Made by a program: the position numbers and the translations under genes. The notes below the pieces were generated by a model. That model was not told where the DNA came from. It worked only from the letters and a program-made list of their open reading frames with translations, and did no database searches. From assembly GCA_963921425.1 (NCBI GenBank), contig OY992836.1:18741614-18805613 (forward strand): a DNA stretch of 64,000 bases. The letters run 5' to 3'. How positions within the stretch are numbered: position 1 is the stretch's first letter; each line of letters starts with the position of its first letter. This document shows positions 27,501 to 39,476 of the stretch, piece after piece. The stretch comes from Dryas octopetala (Eukaryota > Streptophyta > Magnoliopsida > Rosales > Rosaceae).

Positions 27501-30500
27501 TAGAATAGGACTTTCCAAGTAACCTCACTTGGTATATACTAGAGTTGATATGCCTAAAAGAAATTTGTCCATTTAAATCGAGACAGCAGCTTTGCTATTA
27601 CAGGGAACCAAAGGTCCAGTGTAATTTGGAACCCTAATTAATGATTTATAGAATGAAAGTTAAACATGTCGTTGGCATAAAAGAAGCTTTGAACTTTAAC
27701 CTGATAAACTCCCCTGCTGCTATCTATGTAGGCACTACAGGATGTAGAAAAGCGAAATACTTGAAAACTGATGATAACTAGAACAGAGTTCAGAAAATAG
27801 GAAGCTCTTGTAAATATGACTACAGACCCCTCAGATCATTGATAAAATATGCAATTCCATAGACGGGATTTATCTATATGTATCAGAAATTCTTGATATG
27901 CAAATGACTGAAACTTGCTACATTTGGCAGGCAATTCACAAGAAAAACGGAGAAATACAAAGTTGTTTGAGAAAATTAATAGTAGTTCATATGGTACATC
28001 TTCAGTTTCCATGAAATGACTCATGTCTAATGTACCAAACTTAACTGAATTTAGAGTGTAACTTCTCAAACAAAGCTGATTGCTGGAAGGGAAACAGATA
28101 CTTATCTCTAGGTTCCTGCTTCAACAATTTAGACGCTTGCAGATCTGAAAACCACAGCTTCATCAGATATTATAGCTAACAATATATATTACTTCCAAGG
28201 AAATAGATTACAAGGTTGTAGTCTAGAATGTTGCGATGATATGTCAATTTTCTTTTGTTACATGTCCATGTGCAGATTATTGAGAATGTGTTCTAAATTT
28301 CCTTTGTGCTAAGCTCACCAAAAGAAATAAGTATCTCTGATATAAATGAATCTTCTTTACCAGCATAAAATCAGTAATTGAACGCTACAACAAAGCAAAA
28401 GAGGAGCACCATCAATTTGAGAACCCGACTTCTGAGATTAAGGTATTTCTTCAGTTCCAAGTCCTGCTGTTTTTTATTCATAAGTTTATCTTCAAGGCAT
28501 ATTTTAACTAATGAGTATTCTTCAGTGCATATACACTCTCTACATATTATAGCATTGACAATAAACTAGTTTCTAAAGAACTCTTGCATCTTTGAAAGCA
28601 AAGATATTAATTCAGGATGCAAGGATCAACATGCCCAAAACTGTTTTCCGTTTGGGTTTAATTGCTGGGTCCAGAAGAAACTATTTTGTTTTCCTATGAT
28701 TAAGATAGCATCAGAAAAAGGTGTTATGAGAAAGTTTGACTGTACTGTTAGATAATAAGGAATCAAATATGCAGACATGCATCAAAATGTTAGTACCAAG
28801 AATTTTAATAAAGCACAGCAGTCACTTCACAAATTTGTAGGAAAGCTAAAGATTACTGGCATTACATTTTAGTCATTGAGTTCAACTTGCAAAGGAGCAT
28901 ACAATGATACAAATACATTTAGCTTATTCTCAAATATAAAGAATACCATGTCAATGGTGGCTGATTTTCAGGAAAAACACATACAAAACTGGTTCATACC
29001 TGTGAGGTAAATTAAAAAGAGCACAGATATTAAACTTGACAAAGAAACACTAATTTCCTTGCACAACCTGAATTCATGGTTGCAAGCTGGAAGCTGGAAC
29101 ACATATCATCTGAGGCAAAGCCTTCATATAATGGTTCAAGTGATCCCCCTTGGAACATGATGAGTTTCACCCACAGTATAATTTCTGTGGTAATTTTCAT
29201 GCTAGCTCTCCCACATAGGCATACAAACTTCTACTGCTCGTAATAATGTCTACGCGCTTAAATGAAACTGAATGCTCACTCATCCTAAGAAATAAATATG
29301 CACAGATTATTAATAAACATAACAAAAGCATATGATTGACAGATCAAAATATTTAACAAGGAGTTTCTAAATTCGAAATGTCTAATTAATTAAGAATTTC
29401 ATGAAGCACCCCATAAAATGTTAACTGGTAAAACTTCAACATTGACAACTGAAAATATAATATATGCTTTTCAATTTTGAGCAAAACACCAAATGTGCTA
29501 TTCATTGAATAATAACATGGTAAAACAGATGACAAAACAGAAATAAAAAGTGATTGGGAGTCCATGTGTATAAACATGGCAAATTCCATTCAGAATAAAT
29601 AGAAAATACCATCAGAAAGTCAAAACATAAATTATTCTGATCAATAGATGTTCAAAAGGGATTTTACACGGGCAACAAAAACTGTCGAAAACAGGATACG
29701 TCTAGAAAGTTTTTGCACACTTATTCCTTCCAGCTTGTTGAATAAATTTCACCTTCTTCAACAAAGTCATTTCCATGTGAAGTCATGATCAAGGGTTGGC
29801 CACAGAAAGAAAAACTGTGATAACACAGGACTTCCATGCATAACTAATCATCAATTCAATGTGCATGTCTCCTACATGAGCCAAAAGATACAATCATACT
29901 TTTGAACCACTTCAACCTTGATGGCTTGGTCGTGACCTGTAGGTAGAGACGATTCAAGAAGTGGGTTATTTTCCTTCATTCTTGCCTCATCAATGAAAAG
30001 CCTGAAAAAAACAATTAAGATAGCAGGAAGATAATGGACGAACTAGATTGACAAAGTCGATTCAGAATTTAATGTTGTTTCATCAGCCCAAGCCATGATG
30101 CCCTTCATTTGCAATTGCAGAAGGAAAAAGCAGTCCCGAAATCAACACATGCAACATAAAGACGAAGCTCCTATAGCTGCACAGCTTTCAAACTATTTCC
30201 ATTAAAGGATAGTTCGTTCATCTTGACAGATCATAACAACAAAGTTGTAATTTCTTGGAAGTTCAGGCATTAATCCTAAACAAAATGGTGGAACCGAGGA
30301 GCAAAGACGAATAACCTCCCAAGTTCAGAAACAATGGGACCAGAGGTTATTGCTAAGACAATGCGTCAAATACGCCTGTTCCCATATGTGTGAAGTTGTT
30401 TCGATAATAAGAAATCTGCTTTCCATTTCCAGGGAATCTCTTCTTAATTTGAGGTGTTTCAACTCAAGCATGGAGCTCTGTACAAGGCTCGAAATGCGAT

Positions 30501-33500
30501 CGCTGGTAAGACTCATCCCAGACGCAGTAAAAATCTCACTCTGAGGATTTTTCCAGTTCCACTTTCCTTTTCCCTATAATAAGTTATATTTAAAGCAGTG
30601 CATATAGGGGTAACGAAATCAATAAACATTAGGACTAGGAAACAATGACATATTAGTGAACTCTCCTTTTGTCCTTGATCACATAAATCAAGGTCTATGT
30701 CCATACAAAAGCCCTCTATGTGCATGCCTGTGCCAAAACACTTAATCTTGGCAATAACTCCAACCACTCCCATCCCTGGATTTTTCTTGTCAGTAGAAAC
30801 ATCTGTTAATGCAAATTTGTATTGCACTAATTAGAAAAATCCACAATGTTATCAACATTCAGTTCCACATCTTTGTTCAAGAACAGTGATTAGTACCGAA
30901 ATGTTTTTTCATAGAACAAACAAAGCATTTCCATGTCTAATATGTTCAGTGTAAAGTACTTATGAGAAATATACTCACTGTAAAATGCCCGCGAAGACGC
31001 CACCCAAAAAACCAAAAAGATCATCACAGTACAATTCCACAAAAAAGACACCTTTTCCCCTCCTCTAAAAGAACTTTGTATCTCAATGAACAATGCAACA
31101 CATGAAGAAGAAACAGCCCAATTCAACCTTCTAAAAAATAGTTTATGCCAAAACCTTAAAGCAATTGAAGTGAAGAAAAAGATGGTCAATACTTCCAACC
31201 TCACTTTTGCACATGATACACAAATGCTAGACCTTCTTTTTTGGATTGGACAGAAGTGCCAAACCATCCATAAGGAATGGTCCAAGCTAGAACCTGTACC
31301 ATACTAGACACTTTTTAAAATCACGGCGAAAAGTTTGGAAATATGTAAAGGTGATTTGTCAAACAACAATTAAAATATTATTTACAAGAGAAGAATCCTA
31401 AAGACTTAAGTTGCGAAGATCTTCTATCCAACCTGTGCGAATGAAAAGAGAAATTTTCAATAAAGGATAGTACAGAAGAAAGCTGCATACTTCCTTATCT
31501 TTCAAATTCCAAAGATAGTTAATAGAGGCATAGTAGCAATGATGCATTGTGAGAGGATGATAAGCTATAAAGACGAAGGAAAAATTTGAAAAAGGGTGAC
31601 TCCCAATTGATATAAAGTAAGAACAGTATTGTCACCTTTACACAATAAGTAAAGGACTGATGATACTGTGAACACCATTAGACTAGAGGGGTCAAATGAA
31701 TCGTGCCATGTTTGGCACATTTAAATTGAGCCCATTCGGGCTTTGTGCCGAGTAAATAATCATTCTGATGGCAGCGGGGCGGGGAGCGTGGGGGGGTTGC
31801 CATTTCCATCCCATCCCCGCCCCATCGGGTATTCGTTCGAGGACCCAACCTTTCTGAATTATTTTCTTTTCCTATTAAAATGATGAAATTCATCACAAAT
31901 ATATAAATATAGTGCACAAAAATACACTTAAGATAATATATACTAATATAACAACATAAAACTACAAGTTATAAACACTAACTTATAAAACAAACAAAAA
32001 TTAAAGCTAAAAATTGGAAATTTAATATGAAAACATATATGTATATTATACTTATTTATATTTCAAAAATTAAACCGGTCAGTGGGGCGGGGTGTGCTAT
32101 CCCCATCCCAGCCCTATTAAGGCGGGACCCACACGGACCCTAACCCATGGGGAATTTTGCCATCCTACTTCTGTCATGTCATATCTAGATAGCTAAGACC
32201 TAGGTCCAACACGGATGGCTCGAGCGCACATACCTGTTTTCTTTTAGTCTTAGGCTTTTAAACTTATATTTCTTTCCCTATAATTAAATGTTAGGAATGT
32301 CTTGTTAGAAGACTTGAATTTGTTTGTCGAAATGTTTAAAAGAAAAATGTCCAATGGGTTTTGCAACTCCATTTTGTGTGTGCTCATGTCATGTCTGATG
32401 GAGTAGAAATGCGGTTAGACATGGCACGTATACTTGTGTTGTGCTCATGCCAGCTCGACCCATTTTGTTCTAATAATGTCATCCCAGCCCGTTTTACACC
32501 ACAATGTCAAACCTAAAATGTTGAAGAACACCACTAAACTATGATAAAAGATGATATGTTATTTTTTGGAAGAGCTAACTTGCCTAGACTATGGGTGTTG
32601 TCCCTTTTAAAAAATTACTCACTAATGATTCTTCCTATTCTCTAAAGACACTAGTCCATATCAAAAAGTGTTGTTGATAGGTTGCATCAATCCTTTTCCG
32701 AGGAAACTAGCCTTAAAGGTTTAAGTCTATTATATAGCTTCTTCGCCATATCCCCAGGTATGGGTACACCTATGAAACATTACATGCATGATGGATGCTT
32801 AAATGTTGAGGGAAGTCAACTTCATAAGCATTTTCTCCAATCTTCTTCATGATACATTAAGGCCCCATTTTTACTAAGTTTGGAATAAGAAGCATTTGGA
32901 AACCTATTCGTAAGTAGGTGAATCATCACCATGTCCCTTTCTTGAAAGCTTTTGGTTTGCCATGCAAATTCTTTTTACTTGGCATTTTACTCTTTAGTTT
33001 TCAGCCTAATCTAATCATCCAACTCCTTAATTAAACAAACCAAGATCTTTGCATTACTCTTCCCGATATCCAAAACATGAGCCAAATCAGAAAGCTGCAT
33101 AGGCTGCCAATTTGGTATCGCAATAGGCAACATGTCATGTAAGGGATCAGGCATAGTATAGTCTACAACTCTGTGGTTGTTGCCACAGCCCTTAGCTCAA
33201 ACTAATGTTATGTAAAATCACTTACCAAGGACCTCAGCTCGAACCTGTACTACATTTGAATCCGCCCATTCATATGTGGGCCATACTTTCTTCGAATGAC
33301 AAAATGCCCAACAGAAACACTTACCACATAAAAACTTCATAACCATTTCCTTAACAAAGCCAAATTTCTTTTCTCCAAACTACCCACCCCTAATCCATCA
33401 TTATCACAAGATTGTGGCACCACCTCCTAACTCACCAAATGGTTCTTCTTCCCTTCTCCCTAACCTTCCTACAAAGTATCTCATTAATTTCTGAATCATT

Positions 33501-36500
33501 TTTGCAACCCAAGAGAAACCACAACTTCATCCCTCCAACAAAAAGACCCTCCTTAGCTCTCTCCACTAACCTACTCAAAACATACCAAATAAATAAAGTG
33601 GTGATACTGGATCACACTACCTAAGACCCCTAGCAACAACAAGTATACTCCTCTGACAGACTGACACCCATTGATCAAAGCCTAGAAATTTACTTTCTAC
33701 AGCCTTTACTGAACCCTTAACCTCTAAAATAAAATCCAAGAAACCCCAATCCACATGATCCTAGGCTTCTCCATCACCTCATTAGCAGCATCTAAATCTC
33801 TCTCTCCTTCATATAAGGCCCTCGAGCTAATGAAATTGTCTCCTAAAAACCTCCCTCAATCTTAAAGGCCATTGGATAATAAAGGCTAGAAATATTTTTT
33901 TGTACCAGATTTGAGAAACACTACCTCTTCACCATGAAATCTATGCCAAAGTCAACATCCTTTTTACTAAAATATCATTCTCTTTTTTTGTCGGGTGCCA
34001 ATGAATAGATGTAAACATTACAAAATCAGTTTATCTCCTTAATGAGCAAAGAAGGAATGAGAAAAAGAAAGAAAAAAAAAATAGAGAAGAAATAATTAGT
34101 CATTGACAGACAGAATTATCCATGCAATAGTAATGCTAAAATGATAACAATGATAATAATGCTAATATGAAATGGTCACTATAAGTTATATAAGGGTACA
34201 TCACCTAATTGCATAATGCAAGGTCCAAAAGAGGTTACAGTTCGAGTAGATTAAGCTAATGGTGGTACTCAAAAGATGCTATGAATAAGTAGCTTGATAT
34301 ACGTTTCATTATTTTCCTTGCATGTTTACATTGGTATATGAATAAATACTTTGTGATAGTTAATTACTGAGAACATTTTATACAAATAAGAGCATTGTTT
34401 ACATATATATTGCAATTATATTGAAGTTGCCAATTTCTACTTAAATATGTTCATTGTAATAGTTATCACTAAAGGTGGTTCTTTTTCACTTCATAGTTAT
34501 GGCAAAGGGAGGCAGCAATGTTGAGGCAACAACTTCAAAACTTGCAGGAAAACCATAGGTATAATCATTTTCCTTTTTATGATGAATTTATTGAATCATA
34601 TATTAACCAGTAAACACTGACATTAGAGAAACAATGCATTACAAATGACAAATTATATAGTCAGAATACAACTAGGGTATTTCATGTTATTGAGAACCAC
34701 AAGGCCATGCCCCCTTACATATGTGATGTTAACATGCACGTATCATACACCACTTTCACCAAGAAGTCCATTTGACTAAAGTTGTATAAAAAAGAGAAGA
34801 GAACCTTTGTAAAGGTGAGATATCACACTAAGTCTAACACCAATTGCATACGTGATATTTCAACATTTATTGTTCTTAGAGGGATTCAAGATGTGCTAAT
34901 ACCAAGAAGTTCTTTGTTGTTTGGATTATTCAAAGGACCTTAGTGTAATTTAATTAAAATCCTAAGCAAACAGTTTCCTAATAAGATGTTTCAAATTTGA
35001 GTTTCTCCAAAAACACACCGTTTTTAAAGTTCCACCAAAACTCAAAAGAAAAAAACAGATCAACAGAAAATGCACTTTTTAAGATGCAAAACTGTTGTTT
35101 AATTGTCCCAAGACCTGCACTAAATGGACAGTTAAAGAGGTTATGAAGAAGATGAATGTAGCAGAAAAAATTGACCTAAATGGAACTCCTAGTGAAGGTT
35201 GCAAATTATTGGGCATGGGTATGGTCTGACCTTCTAAATATGATGCTAATTGTACCTTACTGACTTTATTTTAATAGTGTCTCTGTTTCTGATTAAAAAA
35301 ACAAAAAAAGGAACTTGGTTAAGTACCCAATCTTAAAGAATAAAGGTGATACTAAGGGTAACACTATTGGTCTGTTTGGTATCCTTTTAGGAAACTGTTT
35401 TTTCTTTTACATCTGTGATATTTATAGATAAAATAAGAAAGAAAAATTGAAAACAACATGTGAATAGAAAACCAAACGCCACCTAACTGTTTTGAGTTAA
35501 AATTTGACTGGTAACCTGAAACTTTGGTTGAAGGGGTGGTATGGATAAGCCTAAATTAAGACATGAAACAACAGTATTGGAAAATAAGTTTGATTTTATT
35601 CTAGAACAAACAATTATGGAAGCTATCTTCTTACTTAAGTGATCAGTGGAACAGTTTAGAGAAAAAAGGAATCATCTTTCAATGGTTTCTATAGATTTAG
35701 AAGTAGAGTTCTTAGCCAGTGGGTTATAGATTTAAAACAAAACTTGAAGAATTGGAATTAAGTCCAAACCTTTTCTGCAGTGGTTATTAAAAAATTTACA
35801 GGATCTTTCCACGATGTACTTCAATGTGCACAATTTGCAAATGATAACATACTTGTTAACATGAAATAGCAGTATTGGAGGATCAATTTAATTGTCAAAA
35901 CAAACAAATATGGAATATAATATTTATGGGATTAATATGGAAGATCTAAGAGAAAAGGTATAAATCAAACACCTTTGTTTTGTCTTTATAAATTTAGAAA
36001 AAGTCTATGATAAAGTTCCCAAAAAGGCATTACAGTGAGTTTTATGGGAAAGAAAAAGTAGTTCCTTTCTAATACATTAATCATAGATAGAGGATTAACT
36101 AGTCTAAAAACTATCAGAGGAAGTAATAGCTAAATCTCAAACTACAAAAGACTTTCATTAAGGATACACATTAAGTCCCCAGTACTTTGCATTCACTGTT
36201 GATAAACTTACCACATCTGTTTTCCATTTTATTGTTTTAACTTTTTTTGGCCAAATATTGTTCAAGTTTATGATGGTGAAGGACATCTTATTGTATACTG
36301 ATTAAGCAAGGTCCATAATTGTTCACAAATCACAATTAAAAAATATTCTGTTTTTCCAAATTACAGCACATGTCCGTAGACATAAGTTTCAATTTTATCT
36401 CAGGTACTTGTTTTTCAAGCCAACATGACTAGTAGCATATAAAGAAGCAAAGCCAAAGCCAAAAAGAGAGTAATGTTCCTTTACAAACTAATTGAACCTG

Positions 36501-39476
36501 TCAAAACTTGTTTTTTGAAAAATACACAATTTTATTGCAGAGTAACAATAAAAATCAGAACACAAAACAACAATTTTATACACAACATGACATGATAACC
36601 ACTTAAAACAAAGCAAAAATAAGGATGATTTCTGCAAAAACAGATCAATAAAACAGAACACCTAACACAGAAGCTTGCCAATTAACCAAACATCTGTAAA
36701 CATAAACCCCTAAATTATGTGGAAACAGATGCCCAAAGTGAAGACCAAACCCGAACTAATTGAATCTGTCAAAATCAAACATCAAACAGATTCAATGTTC
36801 CTTACAAACTCTAGTCATACTAATAAAAACAGTTCACTATCACATTTTGAGAGCTTCTAAAAAGAACAGAGAAAAAAAAAAAACAAAGTTAAGATTTTCA
36901 GGACAAATCTAATTCATATCAGCCAATGAAAAACTGTTTGGTGCTAGGGAGGTGTACTGTGTTAGCAATCTTTTGGGTGGTCTGGATGAAGAGGAATAGA
37001 AGATTTTTTGAATGTGGGAGGAGGGAGGGAACCATTTGTGGGATAGAGGTTGATTCTAGACATCATTGTGGGATTTGGTTTCCTCTGTATTTAGGGATAG
37101 GTCTCTTCATACAATTCATTCTGATTGGAATGCTGTTGTCATTGTAACTTTTGTTTGTTGTTTTCTAGTTATAGCCATAGACTAAAAGGAAGATCTGTCA
37201 GGGGACACCTTGTCAACTGTGTTGTAAATTTCTTCTTCTATTCAATGAAAATTTTGTTTCTTATAAAAAAAAATTATGTGCACTATCATATTTTAAGGAC
37301 TTCTACCAAAATAGAAAAAGTCTTAACATTTCCACAATGGAACATGCTATTTTTCCCAACACTTCTTCCCAACTTACATGGCATTCATACATTGGACTCT
37401 ATAAGAAACAAAATAAAAAACTAAAAAAGAAAAGATAAACCCTGTGGAATGAATTGATGTCAAGTAAGTTGGGTAGCAAAAGTTGGGAAAAAGTGTTGGG
37501 ACAATTAGCATTTTCCTTTCAGAATAAGTCAACTTCATATCAACCTAGCTTTATGCATCACACAAATTCTCTCAGCAGGACGTCTGTTCTTTAACTAAAG
37601 AACGGACATGGGTATTTTTATGACATTTTGTCAATTTTTAGGCCATTTGTTACAGGGTTCAACTTGGAGGGTATAGGGTTCTATATTTTAGGGTATAGAA
37701 TTATTGTTCGAGGTTATATTTTAGGTTTTAACTCCCAAGTTTTGGGCGGTATAGGGTTCTATATTATAGGGTATAGAATTATTGTTCAAGATTATATTTT
37801 AGGTTGTAACTCCCAAGTTTTGGGCGGTATAGGGTTCTATATTTTAGGGTATAGAATTATTGTTCGAGGTTATATTTTAGGTTTTAACTCCCAAGTTTTG
37901 GGCGGTATAGGGTTCTATAATTTAGGGTATAGAATTATTGTTCGAGGTTATATTTTAAGTTTTAACTCCCAAGTTTTGGGCGGTATAGGGTTCTATATTT
38001 TAGGGTATAGAATTATTGTTCGAGGTTATATTTTAGGTTTAACTCTCGAGTTTTGGGCGGTAGCCCAAAACTTGGGAGTTAAAACCTAAATTCTAACCGA
38101 GGAATAGGAACTCAAAATCATGAGAGTTAAAACCAAGGAATAAGTTTTAAATGATGATTTATACCCTAAATAATTAAATTTTGCCAAGTTTAAGATCAAA
38201 TGGTGAAAAAAAAGCCATAATACATAAGAAGTGGAGTCATTTCTTAATAGTGAATAAAATGCAGTGACGCAAATAAAATATTCCATGATTTCACACCACA
38301 TTCAGATGATAACAACAGTCCAAAGGTAGTGCAAGAATTGTTGTACGATGATGATATAATAAACAATTTGAAGATTGATTGTACACAACATCATAATGAA
38401 GTGACAACCTTTCACATGCACCAGCTGTAGAATTTGCACTTAGGAATTGACAATGTTTATGCTCCTACAAGATAAATCTATATTGTAATATAAACCTATC
38501 ATAAAGAGCTTACAAGGTGGGATTAGGTATTTCTGAAAACACAGCCATTATCAACAACAAAAGTGTTTAGACTCAAAACCAAATAGTTATGCATCACACA
38601 AATCTGCCTCACTACTGGATTTAGGATGTCCAAAATCTGTGTTTATGACATAAATAATGTTTCCCCTTTCAATGATTACAGGCAAATGATGGGTGAAGAG
38701 CTTTCTGGCCTGAGTGTGAAAGATTTACAGAATCTGGAGAACCAATTGGAAATGAGTCTTCGAGGCGTCCGAATGAAAAAGGTATGAAATTTCCATTCCC
38801 TAAGCAATTACTCATTTTCTGAAAATCAGCTATTTACCTAGTTTGTGCATGGTATTAGATAAAAACTTTCACTTTTGCAGGACCAGCTTTTAATGGATGA
38901 AATACAAGAACTAAACAGAAAGGTTAACCTTGGAAAATTTTGGTACTATTTTCAGCTTTTTCCTCTTTATTACTTAAGTAGCTAATTTCAACGTCTGTAT
39001 GCAGGGGAACCTGATTCACCAAGAAAATGTCGAGCTGTATAAGAAGGTAAACCTAATTCGTCAAGAAAACATGGAATTATATAAGGTACTGGTTCTGATA
39101 ACTAACACAAACTTCAACCATCCTCACAAGGCTAAAATCAATTTATTATCCAACCTAAAACAAATTGAGCATTTTTAATAACCACCCTCAACAGAAAGTT
39201 TTGCATCCCAGGTTTATGGAACAAGGGACGAGAATGGAGCGAATAGAAATCTCCTTCTGACAAATGTTCTAGGCATTGGAGAGGACTCACATGGACCTGT
39301 GCATCTCCAGCTTAGCCAGCCACAGCAGCAAAAGTACAAGACACCAGCGAGAGCTACAAATCTGGGGTATAATTTCCTTCCTAAAACTACATTGTCCATT
39401 ATGATTACCAATTTTAATTTTCCAAATGTTGATCAATCTGTTTCCATATGACCACAGCAGATTACAACTACAATAA
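18946..39476 (+). CDS. MIKC-type MADS-box transcription factor, AGL17/ANR1 clade
   Basis: Eight exons join in phase to give 238 residues: 18946-19127, 28364-28442, 34497-34558, 38682-38781, 38881-38922, 39005-39085, 39212-39366 and 39461-39476. The MADS domain (residues 1-61) starts [20 protein letters not shown]. The I region follows ([16 protein letters not shown]). The K-box (about 88-175) includes [40 protein letters not shown] and [14 protein letters not shown]. The C-terminus has [10 protein letters not shown] and ends LGLQLQ. This tail and the [13 protein letters not shown] block are typical of AGL17, AGL21, ANR1 and AGL16, nuclear factors tied to root growth, nitrate response, stomata and flowering time. 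The start is the ATG at 18946; the GTG just before it is ignored. Introns 1-3 measure 9236, 6054 and 4123 bases and are full of repeats. The MADS gene is not part of the remembered Arabidopsis neighbourhood. Confidence 0.93.
21407..21504. repeat. (GGGA)n-(GA)n microsatellite
   Basis: GGGAGGGAGGGA units pass into an uninterrupted GA run of about 60 bases. The tract lies in MADS intron 1. On the opposite strand it makes a false serine/leucine frame. GAGA tracts can recruit BPC/BBR factors that regulate MADS genes, but nothing here proves such a role. Confidence 0.9.
21571..21987. mobile_element. Foldback element, first of an adjacent pair
   Basis: The left arm contains GTTAGTAAGTTAATAC, AAACTAACTACTATG and GGGCC. 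The right arm holds the inverted match (GTATTAACTTACTAATCAGT, GGCCTTAAAAGCATGG). Both sides abut TATATA runs. The centre carries the same type of motif as the element at 13081 (TGATTTTTTTGCAATAATGA and GAACGGTTCGG), so it belongs to the same superfamily. Confidence 0.6.
22001..22371. mobile_element. Foldback element, second of the pair
   Basis: It lies right after the first, separated by a TATATA run. It starts TCAATTCTATTGAGGGATC and ends GGCCTCAATGGAAGGGGC, again followed by a TA repeat. The arms are more diverged than in its neighbours. AACGGTTCCGATCAT near the right side and GTTTACCAAATTATTTGCAAA match the inner motifs of the related copies. Confidence 0.5.
23298..23706. mobile_element. 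MITE with GGCACGTTTGGTTCA ends
   Basis: Terminal inverted repeats AGGCACGTTTGGTTCA and, inverted at the right end, AGTGCCCGTTTGGTTCAAG enclose about 410 bases, flanked by TA/TTA. Subterminal pairs (GGAATTGATTTCT and TTAATTTCTC) also match inverted. The ends look like those of Tourist/PIF-Harbinger-type MITEs. No coding capacity. Confidence 0.7.
25670..25784 (+). mobile_element. Short tRNA-type SINE remnant
   Basis: An A-box-like TAGTTTAGTAGTA is followed by a B-box-like AAGTTCGAATC and an A-rich tail (TTAAAAAAAGAAAAA). Direct repeats TAGAGATGGT lie at 25670-25679 and 25775-25784. The body is short (about 95 bases), so it is probably a truncated or small SINE. Confidence 0.6.
25959..26109. 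repeat. Two diverged copies of a 64-base unit containing paired TTCGGCAGATAACTGTCGAA motifs
   Basis: CCACCAATGTTC(A/G)G(C/T)AGATAA followed by TGTCGAATAA and a second (C/G)AGATAACTGTCGAATG occurs at about 25959-26023 and again at 26046-26109. The short core is thus present four times. The core itself is partly palindromic (TTCGRCAG...CTGTCGAA). Function unknown. Confidence 0.6.
26624..26760. mobile_element. Degenerate hAT-like MITE
   Basis: GGTTTGTTTAGTAGTGCTTT at the left and, read inverted at the right, GTGTGTTTGCTGGTAGTTCT form diverged terminal repeats with matching inner CTTTTAGAAG segments. It ends in an A-run. Confidence is limited by divergence. Confidence 0.4.

Larger units (their letters stand above)
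19128..28363 (+). other. 9.2-kb first intron of the MADS-box gene
   Basis: Donor AG|GTCAGA follows exon 1 and the acceptor is TTTACCAG before exon 2. The intron contains T-runs near 19584 and 20468, a G/GA microsatellite (21407-21504), two foldback elements (21571-22371), a MITE (23298-23706), a SINE (25670-25784), a repeated motif (25959-26109), a degenerate TIR element (26624-26760) and the last exon of an antisense gene (28041-28144). First introns of MIKC genes often hold regulatory sites, but I could not pick out specific ones. Confidence 0.8.
28443..34496 (+). other. 6.1-kb second intron of the MADS-box gene
   Basis: Besides six or more exons of the antisense gene (29068-31432), it holds a LINE fragment (30960-31300, minus), a composite repeat (31680-32515) and a decayed Ty3/gypsy fragment (about 32755-33160, minus). 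The stretch 33400-34490 has no feature I can name. The minus strand there is repeat-like and may continue one of these elements. Confidence 0.6.
34559..38681 (+). other. 4.1-kb third intron of the MADS-box gene
   Basis: It contains LINE reverse-transcriptase remnants (35540-36320), a LINE 3' end with A-tail (36926-37272), a foldback element (37330-37520) and a 78-bp minisatellite with an inverted end (37671-38088). Nothing else with gene-like structure was seen. Confidence 0.65.

Noticed and set aside
30513-30827. 104-codon frame including [20 protein letters not shown]
   Set aside because: Only its first 12 codons fit the antisense gene in phase; the rest reads as intron retained in the frame.
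37628-38089. 153-codon open frame with a 26-residue repeat
   Set aside because: It is explained by the 78-bp minisatellite; the period is divisible by three and there is no start context or unique sequence.
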